A DNA stretch of 64,000 nucleotides from Bacteroides sp. (GCA_023666705.1 JAMPBO010000012.1:1-64000); one strand, 5' to 3'; counted from the stretch's first letter, positions 50,890 through 60,044 are shown. The notes: generated by a model not told the origin, from the letters alone. Numbers and translations: made by a program.

Positions 50890-51627
50890 TTATTCCGTCA
50901 TTTTTTCATACTGCGGTGCAATCTCGTCTATATCACCATATGCAATCAGCTTTCCCTTGTCCAGTATCATTGCCTTATTACATATGTTTGTCACCTGCTT
51001 TAGGGAATGGGAAACAAGGAGCACCGTAACCCCATCTGTCATCATGCTCTTTATTTTATTTTCACTCTTTTTCTTAAACTTTGCATCACCTACCGACAGC
51101 ACTTCATCCAAAATGAGGATTTCCGGTGATACGACCGTAGCAATCGAAAAGCCAAGTCTCGCCTTCATACCTGATGAATAGCTGGAAAGCGGAACATCCA
51201 AAAATTCACCCAGCTCGGAAAATTCAGCTATCTCATCGAACTTTTCTTTTATAAATGCCTTACTGTAGCCCAAAATCGCCCCATACAAAAATATATTTTC
51301 CCGTCCCGTATACTCCGATGCAAAGCCTGCACCAAGCTCCAGGAGCGGTGCAATATTTCCGTATCGTTTCACAGTTCCCGTGGTAGGCTTAAACACACCT
51401 GAAATTATTTTCAGCAGTGTACTTTTTCCTGCACCGTTTAAACCCAAAATACCCACACGGTCACCCTTTTCAATGGTAAAGGAAACATCCGTCAGTGCCC
51501 AGAATTCCCTATACTGAATCTGGTGCTTTATCAGTTTAATGATATATTCCTTGAAGCTTTCGATTTTTTCCCTGCTCAAATTAAATTTTATACTTACATT
51601 GTCAACGACAATTGCCGGTTTACCCAT
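50890..51627 (-). CDS. Teichoic-acid ABC exporter ATPase (TagH type, no cargo domain)
   Basis: A 245-residue ATPase with Walker A GLNGAGKST near 62-70, LLELGAGFASEYTGRENIFLYG, the signature YSSGMKARLGF and Walker B ILILDEVL. It belongs to the TagH/RfbE subgroup, but unlike the Wzt-type protein at 21234-22577 it has no C-terminal carbohydrate-binding domain and is also shorter than B. subtilis TagH. It energises flipping of the lipid-linked polymer through the TagG-type permease encoded 11 bp upstream. ATG 51627 follows AGAGG at good spacing; the frame itself extends to a TTG at 51633. Confidence 0.92.
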   Translation of the reverse strand: MGKPAIVVDNVSIKFNLSREKIESFKEYIIKLIKHQIQYREFWALTDVSFTIEKGDRVGILGLNGAGKSTLLKIISGVFKPTTGTVKRYGNIAPLLELGAGFASEYTGRENIFLYGAILGYSKAFIKEKFDEIAEFSELGEFLDVPLSSYSSGMKARLGFSIATVVSPEILILDEVLSVGDAKFKKKSENKIKSMMTDGVTVLLVSHSLKQVTNICNKAMILDKGKLIAYGDIDEIAPQYEKMTE

Positions 51628-51638
51628 ATACAATACCT

Positions 51639-52415
51639 CTATATGTTCAATATAAATTTATCCTGTTCCTTCTTAAAATAAACGCATCCGATTAGGATGG
51701 TAATCATGCTAAACGCTGAAGCGTAAATTAAGTAATCCATATTTATAACCCTGCCAAAAACGGAGCTTCTGAAAATATCAATGATACAGTACAACGGATT
51801 GTACTTTAACAAAAATGCCCACTTACTCTCCAAAAGTTTTTCCGGATAATAGAAAATTGCACAGGTGTACATGATAAGCATCAACGCAACAGACCACAAG
51901 TATTCCATATCCCTGAAAAATACCCCTATCGTTGCCATAATCATACTGACGCCGTAGCTTAGCATAAATATAAGCAGCAGGGCTATCGGTGCCTGAAGCA
52001 GATATATGGTTGGATAAACACCTAACAGTATACTTGTGAAAAACAGTACGACCAATGAAATCAAAAAGATTACATAATCATAAAGCACCACGGAAAGCGG
52101 GTACAAATATTTCGGTACATACACCTTTTTTATCAGTCCTGAATTGGAACGGATTGACTTTACTGCTGACCTTGTAGATGTAGAAAAGAAACCGTACAAA
52201 AGTCTTGCAGTCAATATATAAACAGGAAATGTCTTATCCTCCCTGCCATATAATGTACCGAACACGATGGTCAGAACAAGTGTCTGCAATAGCGGCTCCA
52301 GCAGCGACCACACGATACCAAGATAAGAACGCCTGTATTTCAGCTTAATCCCCTTTTTTACAAGTTCCTTTAAAAGATTTCTATATTTCCAAAAGTTTTC
52401 CAGACTCTTTTTCAT
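51639..52415 (-). CDS. Teichoic-acid ABC exporter permease (TagG type)
   Basis: A 258-residue ABC-2 permease of typical TagG/KpsM length. Conserved N-terminal stretch LVKKGIKLKYRRSYLGIVWS, six transmembrane helices, and WAFLLKYNPLYCIIDIFRSSVFG at the family position near the end. With the TagH-type ATPase it exports the glycerol-phosphate polymer. It is the first gene of the operon that starts at the strong promoter at 52499-52526. The mRNA leader contains a long hairpin (52455-52498). The ribosome site is weak (AGGT, seven nucleotides upstream). Confidence 0.92.
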   Translation of the reverse strand: MKKSLENFWKYRNLLKELVKKGIKLKYRRSYLGIVWSLLEPLLQTLVLTIVFGTLYGREDKTFPVYILTARLLYGFFSTSTRSAVKSIRSNSGLIKKVYVPKYLYPLSVVLYDYVIFLISLVVLFFTSILLGVYPTIYLLQAPIALLLIFMLSYGVSMIMATIGVFFRDMEYLWSVALMLIMYTCAIFYYPEKLLESKWAFLLKYNPLYCIIDIFRSSVFGRVINMDYLIYASAFSMITILIGCVYFKKEQDKFILNI

Positions 52416-52454
52416 TTATAATACCTGTGTTTCCTATTTTATATAACCATTTTT

Positions 52455-52498
52455 GCACTCAGGACTCCTCCCAACTTCGTTGGGTCCCTCCTCAGTGC
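52455..52498 (-). promoter_or_regulatory. 5'-terminal leader hairpin of the exporter operon
   Basis: Minus strand: GCACTGAGGA pairs with TCCTGAGTGC (9 of 10 positions) around an inner CCCAAC / GTTGGG hairpin. It begins within a few nucleotides of the predicted transcription start, so it caps the mRNA. No U run follows it in the sense direction, so it is more likely a stabiliser or regulator site than a terminator. Confidence 0.6.
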
Positions 52499-52526
52499 AT
52501 TATACCACAATACCATATAATGTCAA
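52499..52526 (-). promoter_or_regulatory. Near-consensus sigma-A promoter of the exporter/teichoic operon
   Basis: Minus strand: TTGACA (52521-52526), 16-nt spacer, TATAAT (52499-52504). Both hexamers are consensus. The -35 overlaps the stop codon of the preceding glycosyltransferase gene. Confidence 0.88.
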
Positions 52527-53710
52527 AATGATTTATCCCCTCCCATTATTTTAGGTTGTCCCAAAAACAGTTTTTCATACAGTCCTGCGATGTGTTCCCA
52601 TGTGTATGCTTCCTTTATTCTCGCCTTTGCACGGACCCCGTACTCTTTTCTTTTGCTCTCATCAAATTGCTCTGCCTTGTTAATCAGTGCTGCCAAATTT
52701 CCACGAGACTTGTTCCAGTAAAGGGCAGCCCGTTCTCCCACCTCCCTGTTAAAGCTGACACCTAACAGCAAATTTACATCCGTTGCGGAAAGTGCCTCAA
52801 GCAGGCTTGGATTCGTGCCTCCTACCTCATGTCCGTGCAGGTACGCATATGCATGTCTCCTGATATCGAAAAGAAGCTGTTTTTCATAAACTGTACCAAC
52901 AAATTTTATTCTGTCGTCTGATTCAAAATCAAGCTTCTCCTGAAGCCTTTTATAAAAGCCCTCATCGGCAGTAGTCAATATTGCAAGGTCACGCTTACTG
53001 TCCGATTTCATAAATTCACGAAGCATGGTTTCAAAGTTATTTTCAGGAACAAATCTGCCCACAATCAAATAATATCCATATGGTGTAAGCTGTTTTTCCT
53101 TAAGCCATGCCTGATATTGTCCAAAAGAAGCAGCTTCCGTCTCAGGCAGCATATCCGCACCATATGCAATAAATGTAGTTTGGGGATTATATTTTTCATA
53201 TTCCTGCTTTATATATTTTTCTATCTGTTTGCTGTCACACACAAGTAAATCCGAATTTTTCACCATCATCCGTTCCGACAGCTTCCAGTAACACCGAATC
53301 GGCTTATTCCACTTGGAACGCTCCCATTCATGTCCATCGGGATTTACAAACAGTCTGCCGCCCAGACGGTGAAGCTTTCTTAGGTAGTGCCCGCAAAACG
53401 GTCCTATTCTGCATGCCAGCACATAAACAATGGGATTTTTTATGTTGTGCCTTTTGATGTAGCGGCAGCACATATGGAGTGCTTTTAAGTCGTAGTACAC
53501 TGCCTGTGCTGCCCCTATATCGGGAACCTTAACCGAAAAGCATCTGGCATTGTGGTATTTAATTTCCCTTTTCTCCATATTTTTGCAGGCAACGTGATAT
53601 CTGATATGCCTGTTTTCCTGATGATACTCCGTAAGTCGGTCTACAAAGGTCTCATATCCGCCGTAATTTCCCGGTATTCCCTTTGAGCCGACAATAAATA
53701 CATGTTGCAT
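52523..53710 (-). CDS. Rhamnosyltransferase-like GT4 enzyme (Cps2T/DUF1972 type)
   Basis: A 395-residue GT-B enzyme that opens with VFIVGSKGIPGNYGGYETFVDRL, the glycine-rich start typical of DUF1972/Cps2T beta-1,4-rhamnosyltransferases. It continues with AQAVYYDLKAL, VNPDGHEWERSKWNKPIRCYW, YLIVGRFVPENNFETMLREF and YLHGHEVGGTNPSLLEALSA (donor site). Cps2T adds L-rhamnose to undecaprenyl-PP-glucose as second step, which fits the initiating transferase 13 bp upstream and the rfbC gene elsewhere in the window. The frame extends to a TTG at 53722, but ATG 53710 follows GGAGG correctly. Confidence 0.88.
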   Translation of the reverse strand: MQHVFIVGSKGIPGNYGGYETFVDRLTEYHQENRHIRYHVACKNMEKREIKYHNARCFSVKVPDIGAAQAVYYDLKALHMCCRYIKRHNIKNPIVYVLACRIGPFCGHYLRKLHRLGGRLFVNPDGHEWERSKWNKPIRCYWKLSERMMVKNSDLLVCDSKQIEKYIKQEYEKYNPQTTFIAYGADMLPETEAASFGQYQAWLKEKQLTPYGYYLIVGRFVPENNFETMLREFMKSDSKRDLAILTTADEGFYKRLQEKLDFESDDRIKFVGTVYEKQLLFDIRRHAYAYLHGHEVGGTNPSLLEALSATDVNLLLGVSFNREVGERAALYWNKSRGNLAALINKAEQFDESKRKEYGVRAKARIKEAYTWEHIAGLYEKLFLGQPKIMGGDKSF

Positions 53711-53723
53711 GTTTTCCTCCAAA

Positions 53724-55124
53724 TTAAACTGAGCCTTTTTTTGTTACAACCGCCACAATGGTTTTCACGATGATTTTCATATCCAGGGTGATACTGAAAT
53801 TTTTGATATACTCGTTGTCCAGCCGTACGACCTCCTCAAAATCCGTAATATCATTCCTGCCTGAAACCTGCCACATCCCCGTAACGCCCGGCTTCATGGC
53901 AAGTCTGCTCTTATGATGTCCCGCATAACGCTCATATTCATCAACCGTCGGCGGTCTCGTGCCCACCAGACTCATATTACCCTTGAACACATTTATAAAT
54001 TGCGGAAACTCGTCCAAGCTCCACTTCCGCATAAATTTTCCGATTGGCGTGATTCTCGGATCATCGTCCATCTTAAACATAAGCCCTGACATTTTATTTT
54101 GATCCATCAAATCCTTTTTGCGTTCCTCGGCGTCCGCATACATGGAGCGGAACTTGTACATTTTGAATTTTCGTCCATTTTTACCTACCCGTATCTGCTT
54201 AAAAAATATGGAGCCCTTGGATTGTATTTTTATTGCAGGTCCAAAAATAATAAATAAAAGTAATGTTATGATAATGCCCACCAATGAGCCAAAAATATCA
54301 ATCAGCCGCTTGGCAATTTTCTGTTTTGTGGACATAAGATTGTTGCTTGTCGTGATAACCGTGTAGGAATTCATACGCTCCACAGCGGCATTTGGCACAT
54401 TTGTGACGATTCCGTTTAAATTTACATGCACCACCACGCCCATGGAAAGGAATTTGTTGACCACATGATTCAGATTTTTTCCGCCGTAATTTAAAAATAT
54501 TTCATCTATAACATTTCTTCTCACATAATCGTACATATCAATGCCTGTCGCCACAACATTTACATCATGAATCTGCTGCCCAACCATATTTTTATCAATA
54601 ATAACAACGCCCTGAACTGCAAAGGAAACATAGTTGACACCCGTAAGCCCCTTTATAAGCTCATCAGCATCCGCCCGCTCCGTAACCACAAGCACACGGC
54701 TCAGCTTCTCTTCTGTTTTAATGTGATGCCTCAAATATGATTTTAAAAGACAACGTGCACCATACATAAGCACCGAATCAATACCTACAAACAGTGCAAT
54801 CAAAATTCTGGAATAATCAGAGGATTGTTTCTGAAAGAACCAAATCGCAAGCAATACTGCAAGCAATTCGAAATTGTGCACAAGAACGTGCCTGATTTCC
54901 TTTCCGTAGCCCCGCCTTATGATACCGGAATAACATTCCGTAAAAAAAGCAATGGCAATGTGGGCAAGTATTACTATAATGTTCATCATAGTATAATCAC
55001 CCGGCACTGTCTGTTCCTGTCCTAAACGCACATAATAGGCGATGATAAAAGATACCTCGACACATATCAAATCTATGAATATGAAATCAAAATGCTTACT
55101 TCTGCTTGTATATCTGCCTGACAC
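53724..55124 (-). CDS. Initiating polyprenyl-phosphate sugar-1-phosphate transferase (CpsE/WbaP type)
   Basis: A 466-residue polyisoprenyl-phosphate hexose-1-phosphate transferase. The N-terminal half has about four transmembrane helices and a CoA-binding-like Rossmann part (LVVTERADADELI). A fifth helix (about 280-300) precedes the catalytic domain: FFKQIRVGKNGRKFKMYKFRSMY, ITPIGKFMRKWSLDEFPQ (catalytic Asp-Glu), GNMSLVGTRPP, KPGVTGMWQVSGR and the final LDMKIIVKTIVAV. It starts glycan assembly by loading a sugar phosphate, probably glucose-1-P, onto undecaprenyl phosphate. Start: GTG 55124 behind GGCGGTGA. A sigma-A-like promoter lies at 55163-55191. Confidence 0.92.
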   Translation of the reverse strand: MSGRYTSRSKHFDFIFIDLICVEVSFIIAYYVRLGQEQTVPGDYTMMNIIVILAHIAIAFFTECYSGIIRRGYGKEIRHVLVHNFELLAVLLAIWFFQKQSSDYSRILIALFVGIDSVLMYGARCLLKSYLRHHIKTEEKLSRVLVVTERADADELIKGLTGVNYVSFAVQGVVIIDKNMVGQQIHDVNVVATGIDMYDYVRRNVIDEIFLNYGGKNLNHVVNKFLSMGVVVHVNLNGIVTNVPNAAVERMNSYTVITTSNNLMSTKQKIAKRLIDIFGSLVGIIITLLLFIIFGPAIKIQSKGSIFFKQIRVGKNGRKFKMYKFRSMYADAEERKKDLMDQNKMSGLMFKMDDDPRITPIGKFMRKWSLDEFPQFINVFKGNMSLVGTRPPTVDEYERYAGHHKSRLAMKPGVTGMWQVSGRNDITDFEEVVRLDNEYIKNFSITLDMKIIVKTIVAVVTKKGSV

Positions 55125-55162
55125 CTTTTATCACCGCCCATTATCGGAGTATTATTTTGTCA

Positions 55163-55191
55163 ATTCTAGCATACCCAACTATTTTTTTCAA
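55163..55191 (-). promoter_or_regulatory. Promoter of the initiating transferase and rhamnosyltransferase genes
   Basis: Minus strand: TTGAAA (55186-55191), 17-nt spacer, TAGAAT (55163-55168). It lies in the 119-bp gap after dapL. Confidence 0.75.
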
Positions 55192-55243
55192 TATTCTATA
55201 TTTTATAACGGTTTTACACGATATCAGACGGGCTTTCCTAATT

Positions 55244-56461
55244 TTATAATGCTTTTATCCTGTCTATCGCCTTCACCGTATTTTCGTTGGTGCCAAATGC
55301 TGTCAGACGGAAATATCCCTCTCCGCTCGGTCCAAAGCCTGAACCCGGTGTTCCCACAACATTTGCCTTTTCAAGCAAATAGTCAAAGAAATCCCACGAA
55401 TTCATTCCATCAGGCGTTTTCAGCCAGATATATGGGGCATTTACGCCGCCTGAAACGCTATAGCCTGCACTTTTCAGTCCGTCATATATATATCTTGCAT
55501 TGTTCATATAATAAGCAATCTGTTCCCTGGTCTGTGCTCTGCCCTCCTTGGAATATACCGCATCGCCTGCCTGCTGGACAATATAAGGTGCACCGTTATA
55601 TTTTGTTCCATGCCTTCTTGCCCAAAGCGGATTTAAGCTGGTTCCATCACTGCTGCAAAGTGCCTTGGGAACAACCGTAAAGCCAAGCCTCGTTCCCGTA
55701 AAGCCTGCATTTTTTGAGAAGCTTCTAAGCTCTATGGCACATTTTTTTGCTCCGTCGCACTCATAAATCGTGTGCGGGACATCCGCCTCACTGATATACG
55801 CCTCGTATGCGGCATCATAAATAATAACTGCCTTGATACGGTTTGCGTAATCCACCCACTTCTGAAGCTGTTCCTTGTTTACGGTTGCCCCTGTCGGATT
55901 ATTCGGGAAGCACAGATATATGATATCAGGCTCCTCCTTTGGAAGCTCAGGTGCAAAACCATTTTCCTCCTTACACGGCATGTAGATTACATTGCTCCAA
56001 AGCCCTGTGCTGCTGTCATAGGTACCGGTTCTCCCCGCCATAACATTCGAGTCAACATACACGGGATAAACAGGGTCGCAAACGGCGATTTTATTATCAA
56101 GAGAAAATATTTCCTGTATATTTCCAGAGTCGCATTTTGCACCGTCACTAATAAATATCTCGTCAATTTCAATATCCACGCCCCGCTCCTTATAGTCAAA
56201 TTTTGCTATGGAGCTTCTCAAAAATTCGTATCCAAGATCAGGTGCATACCCCTTAAAGGTTTCCTTTACCGCCATCTCATCCACCGCCTTATGCAGCCTG
56301 TCAATAATTGCAGGTGCAAGCGGCTGGGTGACATCACCGATTCCAAGCCTTATAATTTCCTTGTCAGGATTTTTCTCCTGATATTCCCTCACCTTTTTGC
56401 CGATTGTGGAAAACAAATAGCTTCCCGGCAGCTTTAAATAGTTATCATTTACCTTAAACAT
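55244..56461 (-). CDS. dapL: LL-diaminopimelate aminotransferase
   Basis: A 405-residue PLP-dependent aminotransferase that converts tetrahydrodipicolinate directly to LL-diaminopimelate with glutamate. Typical DapL N-terminus [21 protein letters not shown], then [21 protein letters not shown]-type motif ([15 protein letters not shown]), [18 protein letters not shown], and the Schiff-base lysine in [17 protein letters not shown]. The length is normal. It lies 19 bp after dapF, so both form one transcription unit supplying meso-DAP for peptidoglycan and lysine. Start: ATG 56461 behind AGGAGG. Its place between a dlt-like operon and teichoic genes is unusual for this pathway. Confidence 0.95.
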   Translation of the reverse strand: MFKVNDNYLKLPGSYLFSTIGKKVREYQEKNPDKEIIRLGIGDVTQPLAPAIIDRLHKAVDEMAVKETFKGYAPDLGYEFLRSSIAKFDYKERGVDIEIDEIFISDGAKCDSGNIQEIFSLDNKIAVCDPVYPVYVDSNVMAGRTGTYDSSTGLWSNVIYMPCKEENGFAPELPKEEPDIIYLCFPNNPTGATVNKEQLQKWVDYANRIKAVIIYDAAYEAYISEADVPHTIYECDGAKKCAIELRSFSKNAGFTGTRLGFTVVPKALCSSDGTSLNPLWARRHGTKYNGAPYIVQQAGDAVYSKEGRAQTREQIAYYMNNARYIYDGLKSAGYSVSGGVNAPYIWLKTPDGMNSWDFFDYLLEKANVVGTPGSGFGPSGEGYFRLTAFGTNENTVKAIDRIKAL

Positions 56462-56480
56462 GTTCTTCCTCCTAAATCAT

Positions 56481-57350
56481 CTATATATCAGTTTCAATCA
56501 CACCGTCAAACACAACCTTCGCAGGTCCCGTCATGTACACGACATTTTGTTCCCTGTCCCATTTGATGATAAGCTCACCACCAAGCAGCCGGACCGTGAC
56601 CTCCTCCTCTGTAAGTCCATTTAACATACACGCAACTGCAGTGGCACAGGCTCCCGTTCCACAGGCAAGGGTTTCTCCCGTCCCACGTTCATACACACGC
56701 ATCTTAACATATTTTTTATTTACAACCTGTACAAACTCCGCATTGACCCGCCTTGGAAATATAGGGTCACGCTCAAAGCAGGCACCTATCTTCTCCAGTG
56801 GAAATGTATCAACATCCTCCACAAAGGTGATACAATGTGGATTTCCCATGGATACACAGGTGATATCCCATTCCTCGTCTGCAATCCTTACGGTGCGGCT
56901 GACGACCGTATCCTCACCGGAAACACCACTTATATGGACTGGAACAAGGGACGCCTGCAGAATAGGAGCACCCATGTTTACGGTAACCCCTGCAACCTTG
57001 CCCCGACCATCCTTTTCTTCATTTTCAATTTGAAGCTCCAGATATTTGATGCCTGCCAATGTCTCAACCGTCACAGATTTTTTATCGGTAAGTCCATAGT
57101 CATACACATATTTGCCAACGCACCGTATTCCGTTTCCGCACATCTCCGACTGGGAACCGTCCGCATTGTACATTTCCATGGTAAAATCTGCAATTTCGGA
57201 CGGTTTTATCAATATCAGTCCGTCCGAGCCAATTCCAAAATGCCTGTCACTCACCTTGATTGCAAGCTCTCTTGGATGATTCACCGTCTCACGAAAGCAG
57301 TTTACATATACGTAATCGTTTCCAAGACCTTCCATTTTAGTAAACTTCAT
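56481..57350 (-). CDS. dapF: Diaminopimelate epimerase
   Basis: A 289-residue cofactor-independent epimerase that interconverts LL- and meso-diaminopimelate. Motifs: MKFTKMEGLGNDYVYV at the N-terminus, FNADGS-type block (MYNADGSQSEMCGNGIRC, first catalytic Cys), GNPHCITFV, and ERGTGETLACGTGACA (second catalytic Cys). The frame extends to 57416, but the family start MKFTKMEG at ATG 57350, with AAGGAG upstream, is clearly right. It is the first gene of the dapF-dapL pair. Its leader contains a 73-bp inverted-repeat element flanked by 14-bp direct repeats, and a sigma-A-like promoter lies beyond that. Confidence 0.95.
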   Translation of the reverse strand: MKFTKMEGLGNDYVYVNCFRETVNHPRELAIKVSDRHFGIGSDGLILIKPSEIADFTMEMYNADGSQSEMCGNGIRCVGKYVYDYGLTDKKSVTVETLAGIKYLELQIENEEKDGRGKVAGVTVNMGAPILQASLVPVHISGVSGEDTVVSRTVRIADEEWDITCVSMGNPHCITFVEDVDTFPLEKIGACFERDPIFPRRVNAEFVQVVNKKYVKMRVYERGTGETLACGTGACATAVACMLNGLTEEEVTVRLLGGELIIKWDREQNVVYMTGPAKVVFDGVIETDI

Positions 57351-57371
57351 AGTGTCATGCTCCTTACACTT

Positions 57372-57472
57372 CATATAGCCAAATAGGTAATTGCAAAATA
57401 CTGTTTTTTTGAACATTCGTTGTACAATATAGATAATATGACATTTCGCAATTGCCTACATATAGCCAAATA
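57372..57472. mobile_element. MITE-like insertion in the dapF leader
   Basis: CATATAGCCAAATA occurs at 57372-57385 and again at 57459-57472 as a perfect 14-bp direct repeat. Between them lies a 73-bp segment with imperfect terminal inverted repeats: GGTAATTGCAAAAT (57386-57399) and ATTTCGCAATTGCC (57443-57456), 12 of 14 positions complementary. The layout (target duplication, terminal repeats, no gene) is that of a miniature inverted-repeat element. Alternatively, the repeats could be paired regulator sites. Confidence 0.55.
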
Positions 57473-57485
57473 AATTTTCGCTTCA

Positions 57486-57514
57486 AGTGTACCACACGTT
57501 TTTATAAAACGCAA
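57486..57514 (-). promoter_or_regulatory. Promoter of dapF-dapL
   Basis: Minus strand: TTGCGT (57509-57514), 17-nt spacer, TACACT (57486-57491). It lies upstream of the MITE-like segment, which would therefore be transcribed in the leader. Confidence 0.6.
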
Positions 57515-57556
57515 TTGGCAGTGTGAAAATCGGGCAGTCACCAAAGGCATACCCTG

Positions 57557-58519
57557 CTACTTCTCCAATTCATAAATTGCTTTGCTGGATTCCTTCCAGT
57601 CCTCGTAATCTTGCTCCTCCCTTAAATCAGGAAGCCCGCATGTTTTGCTTAAATATTCTCCAATATATCTTGTCACCTTTTTGGCACCTGCATAATTTAC
57701 GTGGTCTCCGCCATCCTTTGTATCCGTATTCCAGTCCATGTTCAGGCTGTTTTGCAGATTCAAATCCAAATATGCGACCTGCGATTTATCCGCCCAGTTT
57801 TTTACGCTGTTATGCTTTGCGTATGTCCAGTTCTTAGGAGACGGTGTGCTTACAAGCAGCAGCTTCGCATTATTTTCACTGCAAAGCTTTTGTATTTTAT
57901 CCATGTAGGTATATGTATCACTTGGAAATTGCTCCTCATCCTGACATTCAACCATATAGCAGCCTCCCGTATAAGGATTTACGCTGTTCCTTACTATGAA
58001 GCCCTTTAGCTTGTCATTTTCCTTTTTTCCCGTTCCGTTTCCTGTCACATTGCTAACAAAATTTTTCCAGTCGGAATGATACGCAAATACAGACAGGCGG
58101 TTTGTCAAAAAGTTGAGCACTCCATCCTTACTGTCTTCGGAGGTGTCAGCTCCTCTGTAAAGGCAATTTGTTTCTATGACAACCACCTTAGGGGACTGTG
58201 TTTTAAATGCTTCCTCCAATATGGTGTAAGTATCACAAAGCCTTTGGGCGGATGTTCCACATACATAGGAGGTATGTCCGAACTCCGAAAATAAAAGCAT
58301 CGGACAAAAGCTGGAATAGCACTCACTGTCACCACAAAATAAGACCTCAAGGGAATTATCCTTTTCCGCATCCACCTCATTTATTTTACGCTCCACCGAC
58401 TCCCTGTCATATACATTGGCAAAGCTTTTTCTGTTAAATACAACTGACATGGCAAGCAGTAATATTAAAAGTCCAAGCAGAAAGCCTGCTGCCCGCAAAA
58501 TACTTTTATTTATTTTCAT
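57557..58519 (-). CDS. SGNH/DHHW-like exported protein (DltD/AlgJ-like)
   Basis: A 320-residue protein with one N-terminal membrane anchor (about 8-27) and an extracytoplasmic SGNH-hydrolase-like domain. Block I is LFCGDSECYSSF (Ser nucleophile candidate), and a late block DGGDHVNYAGA provides the Asp and His. This matches AlgJ/AlgX- and DltD-like partners of MBOAT acyltransferases, which complete acyl transfer onto a polymer outside the cell. It directly follows the MBOAT gene (33 bp). Start: ATG 58519 behind AGAGGTG; the longer frame from 58549 has no ribosome site. It is the last gene of the dlt-like operon before the dapF promoter. Confidence 0.8.
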   Translation of the reverse strand: MKINKSILRAAGFLLGLLILLLAMSVVFNRKSFANVYDRESVERKINEVDAEKDNSLEVLFCGDSECYSSFCPMLLFSEFGHTSYVCGTSAQRLCDTYTILEEAFKTQSPKVVVIETNCLYRGADTSEDSKDGVLNFLTNRLSVFAYHSDWKNFVSNVTGNGTGKKENDKLKGFIVRNSVNPYTGGCYMVECQDEEQFPSDTYTYMDKIQKLCSENNAKLLLVSTPSPKNWTYAKHNSVKNWADKSQVAYLDLNLQNSLNMDWNTDTKDGGDHVNYAGAKKVTRYIGEYLSKTCGLPDLREEQDYEDWKESSKAIYELEK

Positions 58520-58552
58520 AAAAACACCTCTTTCGTACTTTTGCATCACCTG

Positions 58553-60043
58553 CTAGTATGCGGCGTAAATCATATCTACAACGGTATAACCTGCACCGTA
58601 TGCTCCAAGAATAACTACACTCAGTATAACGGCATACCATACACCCCAGCGGAGCGGCAGCCTTAAGGAAGCAATCCGTTCCCTGACTGAAATCCCCCTT
58701 TCATGCAAAACGTCAACCAGCAGCACAACCACAAGTCCCACCAGTGACAAAATAATATCATAGGCATCCATTCCCAAATTGCTCTCCAACAAAGCAGAAA
58801 TATGGAAGTTGCCGAAAATGCGTCCCAGCATGGAAAAGCCCTGTCTGACACTTGCTGCCCTGAAAAACAGTTCTCCGGTATTGACGATTAAAAACAGCTT
58901 GATACCCCGAAGTAGCTTACAAATCGTCCCCTCCATGTTGATATTCTTTCGTGCTGCAAGCTTTTTAATGGGTGCCTCCGTTATATTTTCAATAAATATC
59001 AGTACAAAATAATACATTCCGTAAAATATGTATGTCCACCCTGCACCATGCCATATGCCGTTTGAAAGCCACACACAAAACAGTGCTGCCGTAGGTGCAA
59101 CAAATTTGCTGACACCAATTCCGAATTTACCCTTCACGCTTTTTGCCACCTTCTTGACAGGCTTTGCAAGAGACACGGGATAAAATACATAATCCTTCAG
59201 CCATGTGCCAAGGGTAATGTGCCATCTACGCCAAAAATCAGATGCATTTTTTGCAAAGAACGGCTGCCTGAAATTTTCAGGAAGTACAACACCAAATATT
59301 TCCCCTGTTCCAATTATAATATCCATGCAGCCTGAAAATTCCATGTAAAGCTGTATGGTATAAAAAACAACTCCAACCGCAACTGCCGTGCCATCATAAT
59401 TTTCATAGCCGGAAAACACCTTGAACACTGCTGGTGCAAGTCTGTCCGCAATCAGCATTTTCTTAAATAAGCCCCACAAAATTCTCTGGTAGCCAAATGC
59501 AACATTCTGAAATGCAAGCTGTTTCCCTGAAAAAAGTGCAGGTGCCGTCTCGTTGTATCTGCTGATTGGTCCCTCCATAATTTGAGGGAAAAAGCTTAAA
59601 TACAGTGCAAGTTTTCCAAGATGCGTTTCTGCCTTTACCGTTCCCCTGTACACATCCGTCATATAAGAAATCGTTTGGAGCGTATAATAGGATATTCCAA
59701 TTGGTGCAATAAATGTAATTCCAAACATCTTTAAATATTTAAACACAATCAGCATACCAAGCGTAAGCATTACGCCGATTCCCAGTATGAGCCGCTTTTT
59801 TCGCACCAACTCTTTACCCTTTGCAGTGGAATACTCTGCCACATAGGCAATCACACGTCCACAAACGTAGGTTACAAGCGTTGCAGCAAGCATCCAAATG
59901 ATAAGCTTACCGCTTATCAGCCAGAAAAATATGTAATCCGCCGCAAGTAGCGTCACCCATCTTGCCTTTTGGGGTGTAAGCTGATACACAAGCATCACCG
60001 CAGGTAAAAACAGCAGGCTGTAAGTAAGTAAATGATAAGACAA
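58553..60043 (-). CDS. MBOAT-family O-acyltransferase (DltB/AlgI-like)
   Basis: A 496-residue membrane enzyme with about 11 helices. Family motifs: FPQIMEGPISRYNE, YMEFSGCMDIIIGTGEIFG, FRQPFFAKNASDFWRRWHITLGTWL (family WRRWHxTL block) and LSNGIWHGAGWTYIFYGMYY with the catalytic His of NGIWHG. Such proteins transfer an acyl or aminoacyl group from a carrier thioester, through the membrane, to an outer acceptor. Start: TTG 60043 directly follows the carrier-protein stop, with GGGAGA as ribosome site; the next Met is 16 codons in. Between the carrier-protein and SGNH genes it is the DltB equivalent of this operon. Confidence 0.9.
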   Translation of the reverse strand: MSYHLLTYSLLFLPAVMLVYQLTPQKARWVTLLAADYIFFWLISGKLIIWMLAATLVTYVCGRVIAYVAEYSTAKGKELVRKKRLILGIGVMLTLGMLIVFKYLKMFGITFIAPIGISYYTLQTISYMTDVYRGTVKAETHLGKLALYLSFFPQIMEGPISRYNETAPALFSGKQLAFQNVAFGYQRILWGLFKKMLIADRLAPAVFKVFSGYENYDGTAVAVGVVFYTIQLYMEFSGCMDIIIGTGEIFGVVLPENFRQPFFAKNASDFWRRWHITLGTWLKDYVFYPVSLAKPVKKVAKSVKGKFGIGVSKFVAPTAALFCVWLSNGIWHGAGWTYIFYGMYYFVLIFIENITEAPIKKLAARKNINMEGTICKLLRGIKLFLIVNTGELFFRAASVRQGFSMLGRIFGNFHISALLESNLGMDAYDIILSLVGLVVVLLVDVLHERGISVRERIASLRLPLRWGVWYAVILSVVILGAYGAGYTVVDMIYAAY

Positions 60044-60044
60044 T

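Noticed and set aside
55042-55680. 212-codon plus-strand frame across dapL and the initiating transferase
   Set aside because: It covers the promoter region and parts of two conserved minus-strand genes; no ribosome site or recognisable domain.
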